Source: Marthasterias glacialis (taxonomy: Eukaryota > Echinodermata > Asteroidea > Forcipulatida > Asteriidae). Taken from it: a stretch of 64,000 nucleotides of DNA. This document shows positions 23,299 through 34,567 of this stretch, piece after piece (the stretch's first letter is position 1; every line of letters starts with the position of its first letter). A program made the translations under genes and the position numbers. Below the pieces are notes generated by a model. The model was not told the origin of the DNA, made no database searches, and was given only the letters and a program-made list of their open reading frames with translations. The stretch lies in NCBI GenBank assembly GCA_911728455.2, contig OU452230.1, positions 732,300 to 796,299 of the forward strand, written 5' to 3'.

Positions 23299-24083
23299 AT
23301 CAACCAGTCTGGTTTCAGACGCAATCACTTCACTGACATGGCCGTTATTGACAAGGTCAACAGACAACGAAGGGTTTTGAATACAGTTCTAGTTCAACCT
23401 CTCTAAGGCCTTTTACACAACCGACGGTGACATTCTTTCTCACAAAGTAATTACGGTATAAAAGGTATTTCACTAAACTGGTTTAACGAGCTATCAACTA
23501 TCAAACAGAAAGTAACCCACGAAAATTAAGTTGCTGCAGCTCTAATTGAAACGATATTGCTTGTGCACTCTAAACACCAAAGTGTTAAATCAACGCTTTA
23601 AGTGTTCGGTCAGTGACAACACTTTGAACGAATTAAAGGTAACTCAATTGAAGAGTTGACTTTACGCGATTAAACGTTCAATTTTAGCCTCTAAAACGCT
23701 AGTTTGACACTTGTATTAGTTGAATCTAACTTTATAAAAGTGTTGTCACTGACTGAAACCTTCAAGTGTTGATTTAACACTTTCATTTTTTTTATGGAGG
23801 CACTCTGGAGTATCTCCTTGAACCGTTGTTATTTTCTCTGTATATTAACGATAGTTGTCACTCGTCTACTTTGTTATTGTTTATTTTATTTGCCGACGAC
23901 TATTTTTTGTATTGCACGGACAATGCCATTCTTGAGTCCATTTATTCACGTTTTAACACCGAATTGGAGCATGAAACTATCTGGTTCCAGACCAACAGGC
24001 TTTCAGTTGATGTTAAAAAATGTATGATTTTTCATAAAGCGATCAAAAATACTCGCCTGCCAATATTCCAGCTTTACATATAA
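23299..24083 (+). pseudogene. Decayed non-LTR retrotransposon reverse transcriptase
   Basis: Read with frameshifts, the plus strand gives INQSGFRRNHFTDMAVIDKV (23,299), then LSKAFYTTDGDILSHK (about 23,399), then YGIKGISLNWFNELS (about 23,453), then PLLFSLYIND, FADDYFLYCTDNA and QTNRLSVDVKKCMIFHK (23,823-24,040). These are the ordered RT blocks of LINE/CR1/RTE-type elements, including the catalytic F-A-D-D. Stops, frameshifts and a nested insertion show that it is dead. No endonuclease domain or LTRs were found. Confidence 0.85.
23563..23803. mobile_element. MITE nested within the reverse transcriptase
   Basis: Inverted ends of about 45-55 bp: AAAGTGTTAAATCAAC followed by GGTCAGTGACAACACTTT on the left (23,579-23,632) recur inverted at 23,735-23,783. 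The insertion sits between RT block YGIKGISLNWF and block PLLFSLYIND. No transposase. Confidence 0.75.
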
Positions 24084-24174
24084 TAAATATTTACAGCCAC
24101 AATACACGATCTGCAAGTAAACCACACCCTCTCAGAACACACTTTATGTAATACCCGAGTAGGTCATTGCTGTT

Positions 24175-24323
24175 ATTTGATTGGAGGATTGTAGGTCATG
24201 TGATATTCATAAATTAAACCATTACATTTTGGTCCCATCCAGTACAATGCGCCCTCGGAGTGGATGCCAGAATACAATATTGTACAGTTTGTTTTTTCGA
24301 ATATTTTCATCCTCCAATCAAAT
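24175..24323. repeat. Short inverted-repeat element
   Basis: ATTTGATTGGAGGA at 24,175-24,188 is repeated exactly inverted as TCCTCCAATCAAAT at 24,310-24,323. The size (about 150 bp) and CGCCCTC inside are MITE-like. Ends not further defined. Confidence 0.45.
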
Positions 24324-24357
24324 GACAAAGATCAACTTGAATGTTCATTCGTTGAAA

Positions 24358-24410
24358 TATGGAATGTTCCATTCAACGAGCTAAAGCCAAGTTGAATGGA
24401 ACATTCCATA
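24358..24410. repeat. Perfect 20-bp hairpin
   Basis: TATGGAATGTTCCATTCAAC (24,358-24,377) and its exact reverse complement (24,391-24,410) flank a 13-base loop. The arm itself contains the palindrome GGAATGTTCC in near form. No poly-T or gene context suggests a terminator; it may be the core of a fold-back element. Confidence 0.8.
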
Positions 24411-26410
24411 CTAATTGTGCTCATGAAAAAAGTTGGGCAAAACAGTGGGAGAAATTCGGGAAAGCAAGAGGAACCAAAAATATAGAAGGCTTTTTTTACT
24501 AGAAATTGTTTTGTTTTTTTATCTGTGTGTAACATTTTGGGCAAACCAACCACTCTGCCCCCTTGACCATATTCGCATCTGCTGAGTACTGCGCAAACTC
24601 CTTGAGAGTTTTTATCCTGTGCAGGGCGCAGACGCGGCTCGCGAGGCAGCATTACTTATTATATATGGAAAGCCTCCCTTGTGAGGTACAATACATTGCT
24701 GAGTTCCAATTGGTTCTTAAAGGAGTCGATTGTGGGGAACTTCTAATTGTGGCGGGCAAGTGTGCTCAACTGTGAAAGTTCTAGGCAGAAACGAGTATTG
24801 ATAGCAGTCCTTGTTGGGTAGCGGGTACTTGAATGAGAGAGCTGTTTGTCTTGTTGGTCTCCCCGATGGTACCCTGGTGCTGTGTTATTTACTGATGTCG
24901 ATGGCAACAAGATGGTGCGAAGCTATGCAAAGGAGTGAGAGACGAGTTAGTCTTCTTTCTTCCAATGACATCCATCCCATGGAGTATTTTGTTGTCATTA
25001 TCCTATATTGTTGTATAATTTGTTTGTGTTTTCATTCTGTTTTGCTGTTGTATTGCTGTTAATGGCATATATCCACCACAAGCCCCGCTTTCTGGCTTTT
25101 ACATCCATTCTAATCATTTCCTTGAGGTATAACGTTGAGTGCATGAAGTGAAAGTAAATTAATTTAATGTAATTGAAATGATTTGAATTTAATTTGTTTT
25201 TAAATATCAATACGTTATTCCCGAAGGAAACTTAATTACTTTCAAATTGACTTTCTCACAGATTCGTAAACTTTAAACAGATTTGTTTAGCTAGCGGTGA
25301 TTTAGTCATGAATATGCTTAAGTTTATTAATTTGGTGAATTAGATGCTGTTGATCCCGCGGTTTAGATTCCTTTGCAATCTAGGAAAAAAATCTCTACGT
25401 CAGCATGCCGCGATGCGCTCTTGAAATTACTGTTTAATTCTTTGTTTTTAGCGGAAGCATTAACGGTATGCTTTATGACAGATGGTGTCAAAATGACAAC
25501 ATAATAGCCCAAAATAAATCTACACTGACAGCAAGATGACAGTCCCAACGGAGCATCTCAGTTAGTCCAAGTTGTTTTTCGTAGAGTATCCCTGAACTCA
25601 CTATAATATCGAATTTCATTTTTTGATCTACACCAAACAGGAACGTCTTTGACATTGATGCTATTATATGCTTATCTAAAACAGCACAATCTAAAAAATC
25701 TCCACGATTGTTTTATGTTGTTGTTGTTTTTTTATCAGTTTCTTCAAACCATAAAACTTTGTAATTTTAACAGCCGTGTTCAATAGCACTAACAGTGGGG
25801 TAACGGAGCGGGGTCGAGCTGGCCACGAAGTCGGTAAGACGAGAGCTTTAGATTCAGGATTTACGGCACGGCATCAATTTCACCGGTCACTAACAAGAGC
25901 CCTCGAGATTCTGACGAGCGCGGTGGAAGTCCTTCATTGGATGTCAAGCCCGGCCGTGCGGTCAGGGATGCGAAATATCTCAAGTATGGTGTTGAGTTCT
26001 AAGCGAGTTTTTCCTCTTCCACCCTCAGCTCTCCATACCTTTTTTATTTTTAGCGTCCGTGGTCGATGAATTTTGGCATATGTTCATCAATCATTTAGTT
26101 GTAGAAAGACATGAAATATAGAAGGGATATCAGTGGTGGAATGCTCCTTGTAAACAAGGCATGCCCAGCCATGTCTTCTAGATACGGTTCACACTACATA
26201 CGGCATTTGGTCATAAAAAAGAGTTATCCGTAGCAGTTGTTGAACTTTTAATCAACGACCGTACAATATGTATAAGCTAGATTATTCAAGGCAGCCATAT
26301 TGTGTCTAGAACCCTGTATTTATTGCACGTACAAGCTGATTTGAGTCACGGTACCTGATTTTATACTGCAGCACCAACCTCGCTCTCAATGTAATTGATT
26401 TTATGATAAG
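24411..26410. other. Mostly non-coding sequence
   Basis: No recognisable gene. A GC-richer 300-bp stretch at 25,776-26,069 is open on the plus strand for 97 codons and partly on the minus strand; the translation is Arg/Ser-rich and I cannot assign it. Confidence 0.4.
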
Positions 26411-26664
26411 TATAGAGTGATATATAAGAACTAGAGGGAGCACTCGCGATGTTACGCATGTAACTCCGCTGACCCACCTTGGGCGAAAATTCCTATGGGT
26501 CAATTGCATACGAATGACCACTTAGAAAATGGTTGTTGTGTAAACGGATGAGTGAGCAGTGTAAATGAATGGTCCGCGCCATTTTCTCAATGGTCAAAAA
26601 TGCTCCTTTTCGGGCCATCTCGCATGGTCTTGTACGCCCTCTAGTTCTTATATATAACTCTACG
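26411..26664. mobile_element. Inverted-repeat MITE family J, copy 1
   Basis: About 254 bp with terminal inverted repeats around TATATAAGAACTAGAGGG. It is near-identical in layout to the copy at 60,120-60,356, sharing CACTTAGAAAATGG, CCCTATGGGTCAATTGCATA-type sequence and CATTTTCTCAATGGTCAAAA. No clear target duplication here. No coding capacity. Confidence 0.85.
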
Positions 26665-28958
26665 GATAACAGCTACATCTTTTTCTCTATTCCATATTTC
26701 AGAAACGAATTGATCCTGTAGAACTATCCAATTATTGGGCCGCATCTTTGTCGCGTTTCCGTATCAAATATATACGGATGAACGAGCTTAGTTTTGGTTT
26801 GGTTACATTGATTGTAACTGAAGATACCCAAGATGGTTTTGTATACTGGCAGTGCATTTATAAAAGTGGAAAGCATTTAACAGAAGTAAATACAAAACTA
26901 GAGCCTCGGTTTCACTACGTACTAACCGTATGGAGGTATTCGGATCAGCATTCCGCTATATCTTGGTATCTTCCACTATATGCGCCCAAAACGATGCTAG
27001 ACAGAATATGAGTCTGGTTCGATTCTGTAAAATCAGTATCCATTACTCTTGTTATAGACAGGGAACATGTCTACACTACTTGACCTGTACTATGCTTGCC
27101 TATATTTACTTAACGTTGCTACGGTATCTAAAATGGTGTGCATGCTGTGACGTAATCGCTTCCAATTTCTAAGTCACGTATATGCTCTGTCTTCTTGAAA
27201 TGGCAGACTGCATTCCAAAAATTAATTTAAAGACACATTGCAATATAAGTGTTTACCTAATGTCAATCAAAATGTATGGGAAAGAAAAACAGAGACTGGA
27301 GTTTTAGGAAAACATACTACTCGGCACAGTTCTGGCTGCAGTATTATCTGATACCTATTATGGGCGTGACTTCAGTCAGAGGGGTGTCTGTGGGTTTCTT
27401 TTCAATACACAGTTAGAATCTGTTTATTTTAGTGTTTTCTGCTTTGGTTTTAATTATACAAAATAGAGGGAGGAGTTTTTCCTTTTTCAACACGCAGGTT
27501 GTATTATATTTGTTTTTTCTTATGACCTCAAAGAGGGTTTTCTGTTCCAGATAGCCTGTTTATTTTCAGAGTCCATGGTCTGACGGTTATTTACGTGTTA
27601 TTTAATTCCCTCACCTATACCCTCTATTTCGTTTCAGATATGAAGCCTAACCAACGAATCAGCCAGTCAACGGGATACACACCTCGCACGACGTTTCACC
27701 GTAACTGAAATTGAGTTACGGAGAAAATGGATGCGCCCAACACCTCCCAGGGAACCAATTATCACTGATTATGTGCGGCTGCGCATCAGGGGTTGTACGC
27801 TCACGGCATACCATCGCATACATCCGTGTGCTTTATGTGGCTTTATAGTTCACGATTATCCAGTTGCCTGTGGTGGCACACTACCGATGCTCATATTTAG
27901 GAAGGACAGAGCGTTCAACAGTAGACAAGAGTCAATTTTCAAGATGGAATAGATTGGAAATATTTTCAGCTGCAGTTTTTACCTCCATGGGTAGACCAGA
28001 CTGACAGGTAACACATCTTCCCACGTGGTGTAACACTGAGTTAGTTATCGCTACACGTCGCACGAGGCAGCACAACCCAGCGTGATTATTACAGCCGGCA
28101 GGCAGCAATAAAATACCCGCTGTATCGTCTGGAACATGACCGGCCCTAAAAACAGGCTCTTATTTTCACAGCGCACCGCCGAAAAGTGACGAACATTTTT
28201 AAAAGAAACACCACAACGGAAATCGAGCGAGAGTGGGGACAACTCGACCCGTATTTAATCATGCCAGCATACTTTTAGTGAAATCCCCCAGCGTGGTTTG
28301 GTATGTTATTGTTTGACAGCCCAGACGTCTCTACCCTACCGATAAAAACATCCCTGATTCGGCTCCGATGATCATCAATATTCCCTTGATCTCCTAGGAT
28401 TTCTCCAGCTTGGATCAACGTCTCGTGACAGGCTGATTTTACCCTAATCTATGCAAAGCCACTCAGTGGGGGCCAGAGGCGCGATTGCCCCCGGACTCTA
28501 TTCCCTTCATTTCCTCCAATCGCCCGATGCATTGTCCCATGCCACACAATTCTCAATTCATCAACGCATTTATTTTTACCCGGAGCTTGGGAAATCCCTG
28601 CTGAGGGTTAGACACCCCTGCAATTCGTTTGTTGATCGTTCTAACCGAGTCTTCTTTTTCAATCGAGGTCCTGGAGTGAGCAGACAACCAAGAACAATTT
28701 TTCCCGCGTAATCTAGCCGCCCGCTCAAGCCGTTTTGCATAAATCTCATTGAGGATAGACTTAACAGGTGACTGAACACAAATAAAACAATTTCACAGGA
28801 AATGCAAACTGGTAATTTCCTTCATTTAAGCTCACCATAATGAGTATAGGGTAAACCGTGAAAAGCTCCCACGTGCGTGAAATTAGAAAGCCCGTTTTTC
28901 CATCCATGGTGTGACAACCTTTCAACACTGTATTTTGTAATGCCGTAAGCGAGGCATT
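26665..28958. other. 5' flank of the INSYN1-like gene
   Basis: No assignable frame. The 28,040-28,760 part is GC-richer and CpG-containing than typical for the window and may hold promoter or 5' UTR sequence of the gene at 28,959. A TTTCAG at about 27,633-27,638 after a pyrimidine tract could be an acceptor of a non-coding exon; unproven. Confidence 0.35.
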
Positions 28959-29795
28959 ATGGCGATGAAAAACAAGCGTCGTAAGCACTTGGTGAAGCAG
29001 CAGATTGGCGTGGTAATAACCGACTTAGAGAAAGTGATATCGGAGCTCAACACTGTCGTACGGGAGCTAAAAGGGGTGCTGAACCAAATTGAGCGAGTCT
29101 CATCGTATCTGGACGAGCCGGCGAAACAAGTGGCTGATAAAGAGACTAAAAAAAGCAAGCGTGTCGTTAAGAAAGCGGTGTGCGTCGTAAAGAGCTGCGA
29201 CAACGGTGTAGTCTTACCACGTGCCGTTTGCAGCCCTTGTAAATCCCTCTCGCATTTTGTGACGGTTCGCAATGGTTTGAATGGTACCAAATGTGCCTTT
29301 TCGCCGAAGAAGTGCCGAACCGATTGCCTGTTCTCAAATGACGTCAAGTCTGGCTCTGGAATCGTCTCTCAATGCAGCGCTGAGAAAGACTTGAATTTGT
29401 ACGGCTCTGGGGACGAAGGAAGCCCGCGCATTGGATGCTCCGGTGATTCGTGGTGTTCGAGTCCTCGTCATGACGTCATCGGGTGGGATAGGAGGTTTTC
29501 ATGCCCGTCACCAGCACACAGCCTGACCGCCAAACTAAGAGATACCAAAGCAAAGAGCGAATCCCAGACGTCATGCAGTGATGACACCCAGTCAGTTGAT
29601 TTCCAAGCTGACTATAACCGTGATATCAACACGTGGACTACGTATGCAATGGTGCACATAGACGCATCCAGTGACGCGTGGTCCGCCGATGAAGCAACCC
29701 AAGGGGGCGATGTCCTATCCCCGACTCATTCCCACCACTCTGGTGACAACAAACGAATCATGCACATCTCACCCCTGGCAGTCGAATCTGCATGA
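28959..29795 (+). CDS. INSYN1-like coiled-coil protein, single-exon frame
   Basis: A 278-codon uninterrupted frame, clearly GC-richer than its flanks. The ATG has A at -3 and G at +4, and an in-frame stop lies eight codons upstream, so it is complete as read. Residues 4-14 are basic, about 15-52 form a heptad-like coiled coil, 63-76 are Lys-rich, and the rest is Ser/Cys-rich with low-complexity acidic-serine patches and a WTTY motif near residue 226. The segment from about Lys13 to Pro54 aligns without gaps to the N-terminal conserved segment of vertebrate INSYN1 (C15orf59) as I recall it, sharing the pattern VI-x2-LE-x5-EL-x2-V-x2-EL-x2-V-x2-QI, and INSYN1 also has a WTT motif after its coiled coil and a similar length (about 290). 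INSYN1 is a gephyrin-binding scaffold of inhibitory synapses. Real coding is likely; the family call is from memory. No catalytic domain, signal peptide or membrane segment is visible. Confidence 0.6.
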   Translation: MAMKNKRRKHLVKQQIGVVITDLEKVISELNTVVRELKGVLNQIERVSSYLDEPAKQVADKETKKSKRVVKKAVCVVKSCDNGVVLPRAVCSPCKSLSHFVTVRNGLNGTKCAFSPKKCRTDCLFSNDVKSGSGIVSQCSAEKDLNLYGSGDEGSPRIGCSGDSWCSSPRHDVIGWDRRFSCPSPAHSLTAKLRDTKAKSESQTSCSDDTQSVDFQADYNRDINTWTTYAMVHIDASSDAWSADEATQGGDVLSPTHSHHSGDNKRIMHISPLAVESA

Positions 29796-32700
29796 CACTT
29801 TGTTAAAAACACCTCTTGCCACAAAATGCAAATTTAGGTGCTGACTTTAACTAAGTTTATCTTCGATACCTTACAGCAAAGACTGAATAGTACACGGTCA
29901 ACCACTGTACACGTAAAATTATCATCACCGGCCTAGAAATGTTTAACTAGCAACAAAAAATGTCAATTGCAAATGTCTGTATAAAAAGTGTAGTTCGCAA
30001 GAGCCTGTGTGTAAACGTAACGATGATATAAACTTCGATTTATTTTTTACTACAGTGTATTATCCAATGTCTTGTTCTTCACACTTTGACTCTAGTAGGA
30101 AATGCCTTATTTTACATGAACAGAGCATCATTGGGCAGGGATGCCTCATTTTGTGTTTTCGTAAAATATTCATTTATGATTATCAATACAGCGTAATTGT
30201 ATTAAGATATTTAAATTTGCATTTATTCCACGAAAACTGGTTTCCTCGAGATCAGCACACAAACACGCTAAGCATAGTATTGACTTTGCTTAGTCGAGAT
30301 ATGTTCCCAGCTCAAATGCTATATATTATGTATTTTTTCTATGTCTGGTTCCCTGCTCATTGTTTTGCCTTGCAAGTTAAATGTTTTTAAAATGTTATTC
30401 CCTGCATTGTTCCTAGGCGGTGATTTGTTCATTGCCATTATGGTATTGTGCTTACAAAAACTCAACCATTATTATATGATAACCATTAAAATTCATATAT
30501 CAACAACAATGGTATTATGAGAATACACGAATGAATGAATAATCTATGTATATAAAAACTGATTGAAAATATTTTATTGTCTCAGAAATTTCCACAAATG
30601 AATCTATATAATGTACATACAGAGAAATGTATACTGTTGTATTTATTTAAACTGTAACCAGAGTATCAAATGTCTGCAAGACGTGTGTTGAATCGCTTTG
30701 GGTTTCGGTCCTGTAGATAATTACATGTTCTAGTGGATCAGAAAGCAATGTGAACTGAGTTATATAAGTACACTCAAACACCGCCCAAAATAAACTTCAT
30801 TTGTTTCTGATTGTTTGCCTCTCAAGGACCCACGTCTGTCTTGAAATCACGAGACAAAAGCCTCGCATGAAGTACAACATATCTCGAATTACACGAGATT
30901 TTAATTGCTTTAATGTTGTTCCAAGGTGTCGGCGTGTCACGAAGGAAACGCATGAAAAATCCAGACGTGTAATTTAATTGGTCAATTAAGTATGTGACGT
31001 ACATGGGCATGCCTTTTTATGCTGCTAAATCGTTTACCATTTTATTCAGTTGTTGTCATGAGGCAACGTGGAAGAATATTTATTAAATTTAAACAAGTAA
31101 TTTATAATGTTGAAATATGCTAATCATCCTTCAGTTTTTGTGATCATAAGAAAAATGTACTTTTAACGTGATCACGCATCGTGTCACACGAGGCAATTTA
31201 CAGGCAACCAAATCCACTGCATGTGAAATAATTCGTCTTCAGCACCAAATAATTTTTCTAAAAGTGTCTTGCAATTCCTACGAGAATTAGTCGAAATTAG
31301 ATTTTGTCATCTACTTAGAGATTGCCTGGAACTGGACCCCTGAAAATTGCCGTGTGTGTCAGGGCCCTTATTCATCAAAAAAATGTGGGCTAGTTGGTTT
31401 TTGAGAAATACATACAGTCTGAAATATTGTCGAGTGCAGAAAATTGTTTGCATAACTCTGATCTAAATTGTCTAACCATAGAATATAACACATCAGCATT
31501 ATAACATGCATTAAGCAGAGGAAAATATTTTATCCTTATAGTATGATTTCTCTAAAATATCTGCAACCATTTCAGCGAAGTTCCAAAGGTTCATTTTGTG
31601 ATGTGTTTCTTAAGGGTTGAAATGGCGTACGGTCCCTGAAACTGGTACCCGCCCTTCAAACTGGTACAACGGTTACTGTTCTGCTTGAAGTAAATGACAA
31701 GACTGTGATGACGTCATTCCAGTGATGCATAAAATGAATTTGAATTCATCGGTTGAAACTTCACGTTATTTATACTTGGTTATTCAGTTACTCTTGGTGG
31801 AATACGTAATTAAGTTGTCAACATAGCTTAAAATGTGATCCGCACTGATCTTTGAAGAATCTCATGTTTTTATTAATAGTTGTATACCCATTGTATATGA
31901 AATCCATGACTATTTTAATCTCTAAAATGCCACTTACTCACGTGATCTTCATTGAAGGCCTTCATTACTTTTTGCACAAATATCAATATGTTCCCTTCTA
32001 ATCAAAATCGATGTAACCAAAGTGAGGCTGACGGGGTATAGTCTGGTCCCTAATATTGGTATAATGGGAGAAGGTATGCTCGTGATTAGTTTAGTACACA
32101 GTGAACACGACAAAGATGGTTATAGCTTGAGGTCTATGAGGATGTGAGCTGTGTACTAACTTGTTCAAAATGTAAACGTTTGTGATAAATCAATAATAAA
32201 TCAGCTGAAAATACACCTGGTACTATCCCTTATATATATTCAAAACATTTATTTCATTTTAAATATATAATATGATAGTAACATTTAAAAAAAGTAAAAG
32301 AATACTAAAATGGCGTAATTCAAATATTTGAATGGAAAATGTTGATTTATTAAATAAATAATAATATTAATTGACAGGTACAAACTCTGGCAGGATGGGT
32401 CTTGAAATCAATATTCTCCAGGTACTACATGAATATTTAAAAAAATCTACTATTGGTGACTGTCATGGAATGAGTGATTGGAAACGATGCCCACATTTAT
32501 TATAATCTTTCGCAGTGTTCGGGTGGGTTTACCAAGATAAATTTGATATCAACCCAATCAACACAAAGATAAATTGAGTTTGTTGTCTTTCCAAAAAGGT
32601 TAAGTTGGCCTACAAAATCAATTAATGCAAATTAGAAATTTAAAGTAATTTTTTAATTAATTTTATTTGGATCTGATAACAAGGAGAAAAGGGAATCAAT

Positions 32701-33365
32701 TTTAATACATTAAATGCACCTGTTGGTTGAGTTTTAGTTTAATACGCAGTCGTAGATCTCAGTTTTAGAAAATGTGTACAATGTCGTAGAAATAATGACA
32801 ACTGTGAACAAAACCGCACGCATTGTATAATCGGTCATTGGAAACGACACTGTTTGTTACATGGAAGATTTCAACTTAAATTTTGATAGAAATAGACCTT
32901 GACATTCTGCCTTGCCTCAGAATTGAAACAGATTTCCATGGTAATGTGACTTATTCAATATAAACGCCACAAGCAAGCTACGAAGTGGGGTGCGCCAGCT
33001 CAAAATCAACACACGTATGCGAGAATGAAAAACATGTTACCTAAAAAATAACTGAAGCTATTAAATTATGAATACATTAAACCATTACAAGATATGCTTA
33101 CTAAGATCTATGACGGTGGGGAAAAGGTTTGAAATGTGTTTTTTTATTGTCGTGCACTTTTACAAAATCTTTGTGTGTTACGATGCATAATGGCCTATAT
33201 TGTGTCGTTGTCCTTTTATAATGCAAGACAGGAAACGCAATGAAGGGGCACATTTTCCAACGTCAAGTTAGCAGTTCTACGATGGTTGTAACTTTTGTTA
33301 AGCACCTGAAAGACCAAAGGTGTTTCAACGTGTGAATGGACATGCAGGTTTAGAGTTGATTGAAT
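29796..33365. other. Non-coding sequence downstream of the INSYN1-like gene
   Basis: AT-rich; the first kilobase probably includes a 3' UTR. A 127-codon frame at 30,007-30,390 is hydrophobic and low in GC, and looks like chance. No repeat structure noticed. Confidence 0.45.
30789..30794 (+). terminator. Candidate polyadenylation signal downstream of the INSYN1-like frame
   Basis: AATAAA about 1 kb after the TGA at 29,795, in AT-rich sequence with no other gene. It would imply a 3' UTR near 1 kb; other weaker variants exist nearby. Confidence 0.25.
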
Positions 33366-33472
33366 TTCAAACTCTGTAATTACTCTTAAATTTCATTCAA
33401 AAAAAAAATGAACGGAAAAGGCAGGTGACTTTTTCCGCTCATTTTTGATGGAAATTTGAGAGTGATTTCAAA
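33366..33472. repeat. Imperfect fold-back of about 107 bp
   Basis: Left arm TTACTCTTAAATTTCATTCA...ATGAACGGAAAA pairs with the right arm TTTTCCGCTCATTTTTGATG...AATTTGAGAGTGAT across GGCAGGTGACT. Several mismatches and one A-run length difference. Confidence 0.65.
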
Positions 33473-34235
33473 TAGATATATTTTAAAACATCAAATGAAT
33501 TAACCTAATATATTAACGTCATATGTTGAAACATGTTTGGGTGGTTTTAGTTATACTTTAAAAAAGTAACCCTTTATTGTGTTACCTGTCATAAGTTTCT
33601 TGAATAATTTAGGATTTAAATGAATGTACTTCCCCAAACCAATGTTGTACCATCCATTTAGGTTTATTTCATGACAAACTGAGGATTGGAATGAATGTAT
33701 AATCTGACTTCCTAAATTGTACCACAACTTTAAGATACGTTTTCGAAACTCCAGAGAATTTGAAAGAATGTTCTCTTCCAAACACCGATGATGTCAAAAA
33801 CCCTTAAATGCTTGTCGTCATATTTGAACTTTCCAACCGTTAATGATTAGCAAGGATGTAGCACTTCATGTTTGATCATTTGGCATCTGGAAACAATTGA
33901 AGTCAATTAATGATTCCAATATAGACAAGTGCTGTTATTACAATTTTCAGTTTGCTCAAAGTTCAGTTTGGATTCAACAACTATTTCCAATATGTGTCCA
34001 GCTTTAACAGAATGAAATAATATTTGTAGGAAATAATCTTTGTGAATAGACTATTTAGAAAACGTATTTTTTTAAATAGCAGTATAAATTATTTAATCAT
34101 AAAAAGACAGTTTATGAATCACAGTATATCGTTATATTATCATTATTGTAACTGTATCAGTTTTCCAGTATTTATTTGTTGGTATAATTACATATAGCTG
34201 TAAGAAGTTATAACCAAATGAAAGAAGGCTTGATT
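33473..34235. other. Non-coding sequence
   Basis: AT-rich; a 76-codon minus-strand frame at 33,551-33,781 has no recognisable similarity. Nothing else seen. Confidence 0.4.
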
Positions 34236-34567
34236 TTGGTAGAGCAGCTAAGCTCAAAACGTGCTAAGCGTAGAAACATTAAAACCGCTAAGCCAAAGCT
34301 ATCCAGCCAAACTTCATACGATGAATTGTTTGCAACTGGTACCTGGATTTGGCGCAGCATCGTTAAAAAGTGTAACTCCACCTGTATGGCATTTGCAAGC
34401 TATCTCATTGGTCAGTTTATATGACGTTCAGACTAAATCAACCAATGCCAAGCACGTTGGCAAAAACGTCACAGATGAAAGATTTGTACACAAACTCAGT
34501 GTTTTTGTTTCTATTCTGAGCCAAAATATTTGTCAAACAGAATTCCTGCTTAACTGCTCTACGAAAT
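34236..34567. repeat. MITE-like element with GTAGAGCAG ends
   Basis: The left end GTAGAGCAGCTAAGC (34,239-34,253) recurs inverted as GCTTAACTGCTCTAC (34,548-34,562). The interior has no transposase; the 102-codon plus-strand frame across it is incidental. The GCTAAGC-type motif is repeated inside. Confidence 0.55.

Noticed and set aside
28922-29347. 141-codon minus-strand frame
   Set aside because: Antisense shadow of the INSYN1-like frame, with no domain pattern.
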